Of a DNA stretch of 64,000 nucleotides, positions 62,120 through 64,000 are shown piece after piece (position 1 is the first letter of the stretch; each line of letters starts with the position of its first letter). Below the pieces are notes generated by a model. It was not told the DNA's origin, did not search any database, and worked only from the letters and a program-made list of their open reading frames with translations. Origin of the DNA: JBGPGW01 sp046349515 (GTDB taxonomy: Bacteria > Pseudomonadota > Alphaproteobacteria > CADEGL01). The position numbers and the translations under genes are program-made. The stretch spans positions 1 to 64,000 of the forward strand of contig JAXMCE010000003.1 in the NCBI GenBank assembly GCA_046349515.1, given 5' to 3'.

Positions 62120-64000
62120 CTAGGATGATGTGTTGGGCGCTGGTTTGGAAAGATCGAGCGCCTGGCGCGCTGCCGCCGCAGTCTCGTCCCCACCCGCCAC
62201 TTGAACCGTCGGGAACGCGAATTTGATGCCGTTGGCATCGAAGGCTTTCTTGATGAGGGTATAGGCGCGGCGGCGGATCGGAAATTGTTCGCCGGGCTTG
62301 GTCGTCATCTTGAGGCGGAGCTGGACAGCGAAGTCTCCGAACTGCTCGACGCCCTGCATCTTGAGCGTCTCGATGATGTGCGGCGCGAACTCCGGGTCTT
62401 CGGCCAGCTCCTTGCCGACCTGTTTCACGAGCTTCCGTGCCTTGTCGAGGTCGCTGTCGTAAGTCACCCCGATCGTCAACTTGTCGATTACCCAGTCGCG
62501 GCTGAGATTCTGAACGGCGCCCAGTTCGCCGAACGGCACGGTGGTGAGGGGGCCGCGATGGTGCCGCAGCTTGACGGAACGGAGGCTGAAGGATTCGACG
62601 GTGCCTTTGTGGCTGCCGCTCTGGATGTACTCGCCGACGCGGAACGCATCGTCGAGCAGATAGAAGATGCCGCTGATGATGTCTTTGACGAGGGTCTGCG
62701 CGCCGAAGCCGATGGCGACACCGACGACGCCGGCTCCGGCGATGAGCGGCCCGATCTCGATGCCGACGGCCGAGAGAACCATCAGCACCACCATGACGGC
62801 GAAGACAGCGAACAGGATGTTTCGAAGGATGGGAAGAAGCGTTCTCAGTCGCGCGCTCCGTTGGGCGTCCTCGCTGTCGACTTTGCCCGTGCTCTCCGCC
62901 GCGGCGAGCTTGCGGTCGAAGAGGGCGCGCATGACGTGCCAGGCGACGTCCGCGATGAGAAGAATGACGACCGCGTTGAGCGTGCCCCGCAAAAGGCGTG
63001 TCATGATCGTGTCGCGGGCCGTCAGCTCGACGAGGCTGATCTGCCAGGCATGCGCGAGAAAGAGCGCGGCGCCAATGATGAGCATGGCTCGCAATCCTCG
63101 CTCGAGAACGGCCACCGCGAGAGTCGATGTCTCGATCGGGCCTGTGGCCGCGGGCCGGAGCACGTGATTGATCGAGCGCTCGACCGCTCCGATCGCCGCC
63201 GGAACGGCGACAAGCAGCATGACCAGCCAGAACAGCGGCAGAAGGTGGCTGACGAAGAGAATCCATAGCGCGACCAGATAGAGCGACAGGAGCAGCAACT
63301 GGACGCGCCGGCCGTGGGCGGTGACATCCGACGCCTCGCGCGGTGCGCGCCAGTTGGCTTCGAGCATCAGGATGAGGACGCCGAGGGCGTTCAGGTCAGC
63401 GATGGTGCGAAGAGACTCGGGCGCGAAGCCGAGTGTCGCGAGAAGGCTGGCGGTTACGGAGACAAATGCCAACCAGGCAGCGATGAGGCTGGTCCGCCTG
63501 AACCAGAAATACGCCGCAGGCGTGCTCATCGGCAATATGCGAAAGCGCTCGCCCCCCGGCGCCAGGAGGAATCGTCCGAACGCGAGCACGAGACGCACGG
63601 CAACGATCGCGATCAGATAGCCGAGGACAATCTCACGCAGGAGCGGTGGCCAATCGAGTGCGAGGAAGGCGCCGATGCTGCCGATCGCGAAGGCGGCGAC
63701 GATTCCCGTGCCGAAGGCGAGACGAACGCTGATCGCACGCAGGCGCTGCTGGACGGTCTCGAGCGGCAAGGTCACGATCCATCGCTCGACGCTCGCGAGT
63801 ATCCGGTAGTAGAGCTGCTCCGCACCGACGCCGAGTGCCAGGAATGCGATGATCAATACGGCAATCTTGATGAGACCGCGTTCCTTGAACTCGAGTCCCA
63901 TGATGATCCAGCCGCGGGCCAGATCGTCGGTGAGCTTGGGAAATGAATCCGCGAGGGTCGTGAAGCGCGCGCGAGCCTGATCGATCTGGGTCGCGAGAAA
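62120..64000 (-). CDS. Large MscS-family mechanosensitive channel, partial (N-terminus beyond the window)
   Basis: The frame is open from its stop at 62120 to the window edge, giving 626 codons. Several transmembrane helices precede the MscS core: the pore helix with GAGVVGVAIGFGAQTLVKD, then the beta domain with DDAFRVGEYIQSG and the cytoplasmic alpha/beta domain with VTYDSDLDKARKL. An ATG occurs at 63901, but the 33 codons before it (FLATQIDQARARF... LARGWII) are clearly coding, so the real start lies outside. The protein is therefore a large form with an N-terminal periplasmic or helical extension. Role: release valve under osmotic downshock. Confidence 0.9.
   Translation of the reverse strand, partial: FLATQIDQARARFTTLADSFPKLTDDLARGWIIMGLEFKERGLIKIAVLIIAFLALGVGAEQLYYRILASVERWIVTLPLETVQQRLRAISVRLAFGTGIVAAFAIGSIGAFLALDWPPLLREIVLGYLIAIVAVRLVLAFGRFLLAPGGERFRILPMSTPAAYFWFRRTSLIAAWLAFVSVTASLLATLGFAPESLRTIADLNALGVLILMLEANWRAPREASDVTAHGRRVQLLLLSLYLVALWILFVSHLLPLFWLVMLLVAVPAAIGAVERSINHVLRPAATGPIETSTLAVAVLERGLRAMLIIGAALFLAHAWQISLVELTARDTIMTRLLRGTLNAVVILLIADVAWHVMRALFDRKLAAAESTGKVDSEDAQRSARLRTLLPILRNILFAVFAVMVVLMVLSAVGIEIGPLIAGAGVVGVAIGFGAQTLVKDIISGIFYLLDDAFRVGEYIQSGSHKGTVESFSLRSVKLRHHRGPLTTVPFGELGAVQNLSRDWVIDKLTIGVTYDSDLDKARKLVKQVGKELAEDPEFAPHIIETLKMQGVEQFGDFAVQLRLKMTTKPGEQFPIRRRAYTLIKKAFDANGIKFAFPTVQVAGGDETAAAARQALDLSKPAPNTSS

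Overview
The window is a GC-rich, gene-dense bacterial chromosome segment with many 1-4 nt start/stop overlaps and occasional GTG or TTG starts. Gene content and order point to an alphaproteobacterium, perhaps close to Rhodospirillales or Hyphomicrobiales: ispB - DUF2007 - tRNA1(Val)-type methyltransferase - S49 protease - glyQ - glyS - ppdK, a Usg protein, and a YgfZ gene facing ppdK. The phylum-level call is confident; the order-level call is a guess. I see no insertion sequence, prophage, CRISPR array or rRNA. One tRNA gene, tRNA-Pro(CGG), is present. Both edges cut genes: a multi-PAS sensor on the left and a large MscS-type channel on the right.

Layout. 1-4.1 kb: PAS sensor (partial), apt, class III aminotransferase, cytochrome c. 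4.3-20 kb: a Pel-type exopolysaccharide locus in an unusual form. Its order is C4-epimerase (pelX-like), PelA deacetylase half, an antisense REC-Hpt gene, pelD, pelE, PelA hydrolase half, PelB TPR half, PelB porin half, pelF, pelG. PelA and PelB are each split over two genes, no pelC is seen, the PelD-like protein seems to lack the c-di-GMP I-site, and the nested regulator has lost its Hpt histidine. 20-30.4 kb: a LivKHMGF-type ABC importer, a DUF488 gene, a cobalt-type nitrile hydratase (alpha, beta, accessory), an atypical M20 hydrolase and a DAO-family oxidoreductase; this looks like uptake and breakdown of nitriles, amides or amino-acid derivatives. 30.5-42.8 kb: tRNA-Pro, a histidine kinase and the housekeeping block. 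42.9-49.8 kb: a tightly overlapping cluster of four glycosyltransferases, an asparagine-synthetase-type amidotransferase and a dihydroorotase-like protein, probably for LPS core or surface glycan. 49.8-51.8 kb: Usg, AcuI-type reductase, small lipoprotein.

51.7-60.8 kb (minus strand): an eight-gene unit led by a GntR/FCD regulator: alpha/beta hydrolase, two paralogous proteins with three Rid domains each, amidase, histone-deacetylase-fold amidohydrolase, LLM flavin oxidoreductase and an M19-like protein without its usual zinc motif. The combination of LLM monooxygenase, Rid proteins, amidase and alpha/beta hydrolase resembles the logic of the Rut pyrimidine pathway, but the proteins are different. 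With the rearranged Pel locus, this is the best candidate for an undescribed system here. 60.8-64 kb: BrkB/YihY membrane protein and MscS-type channel.
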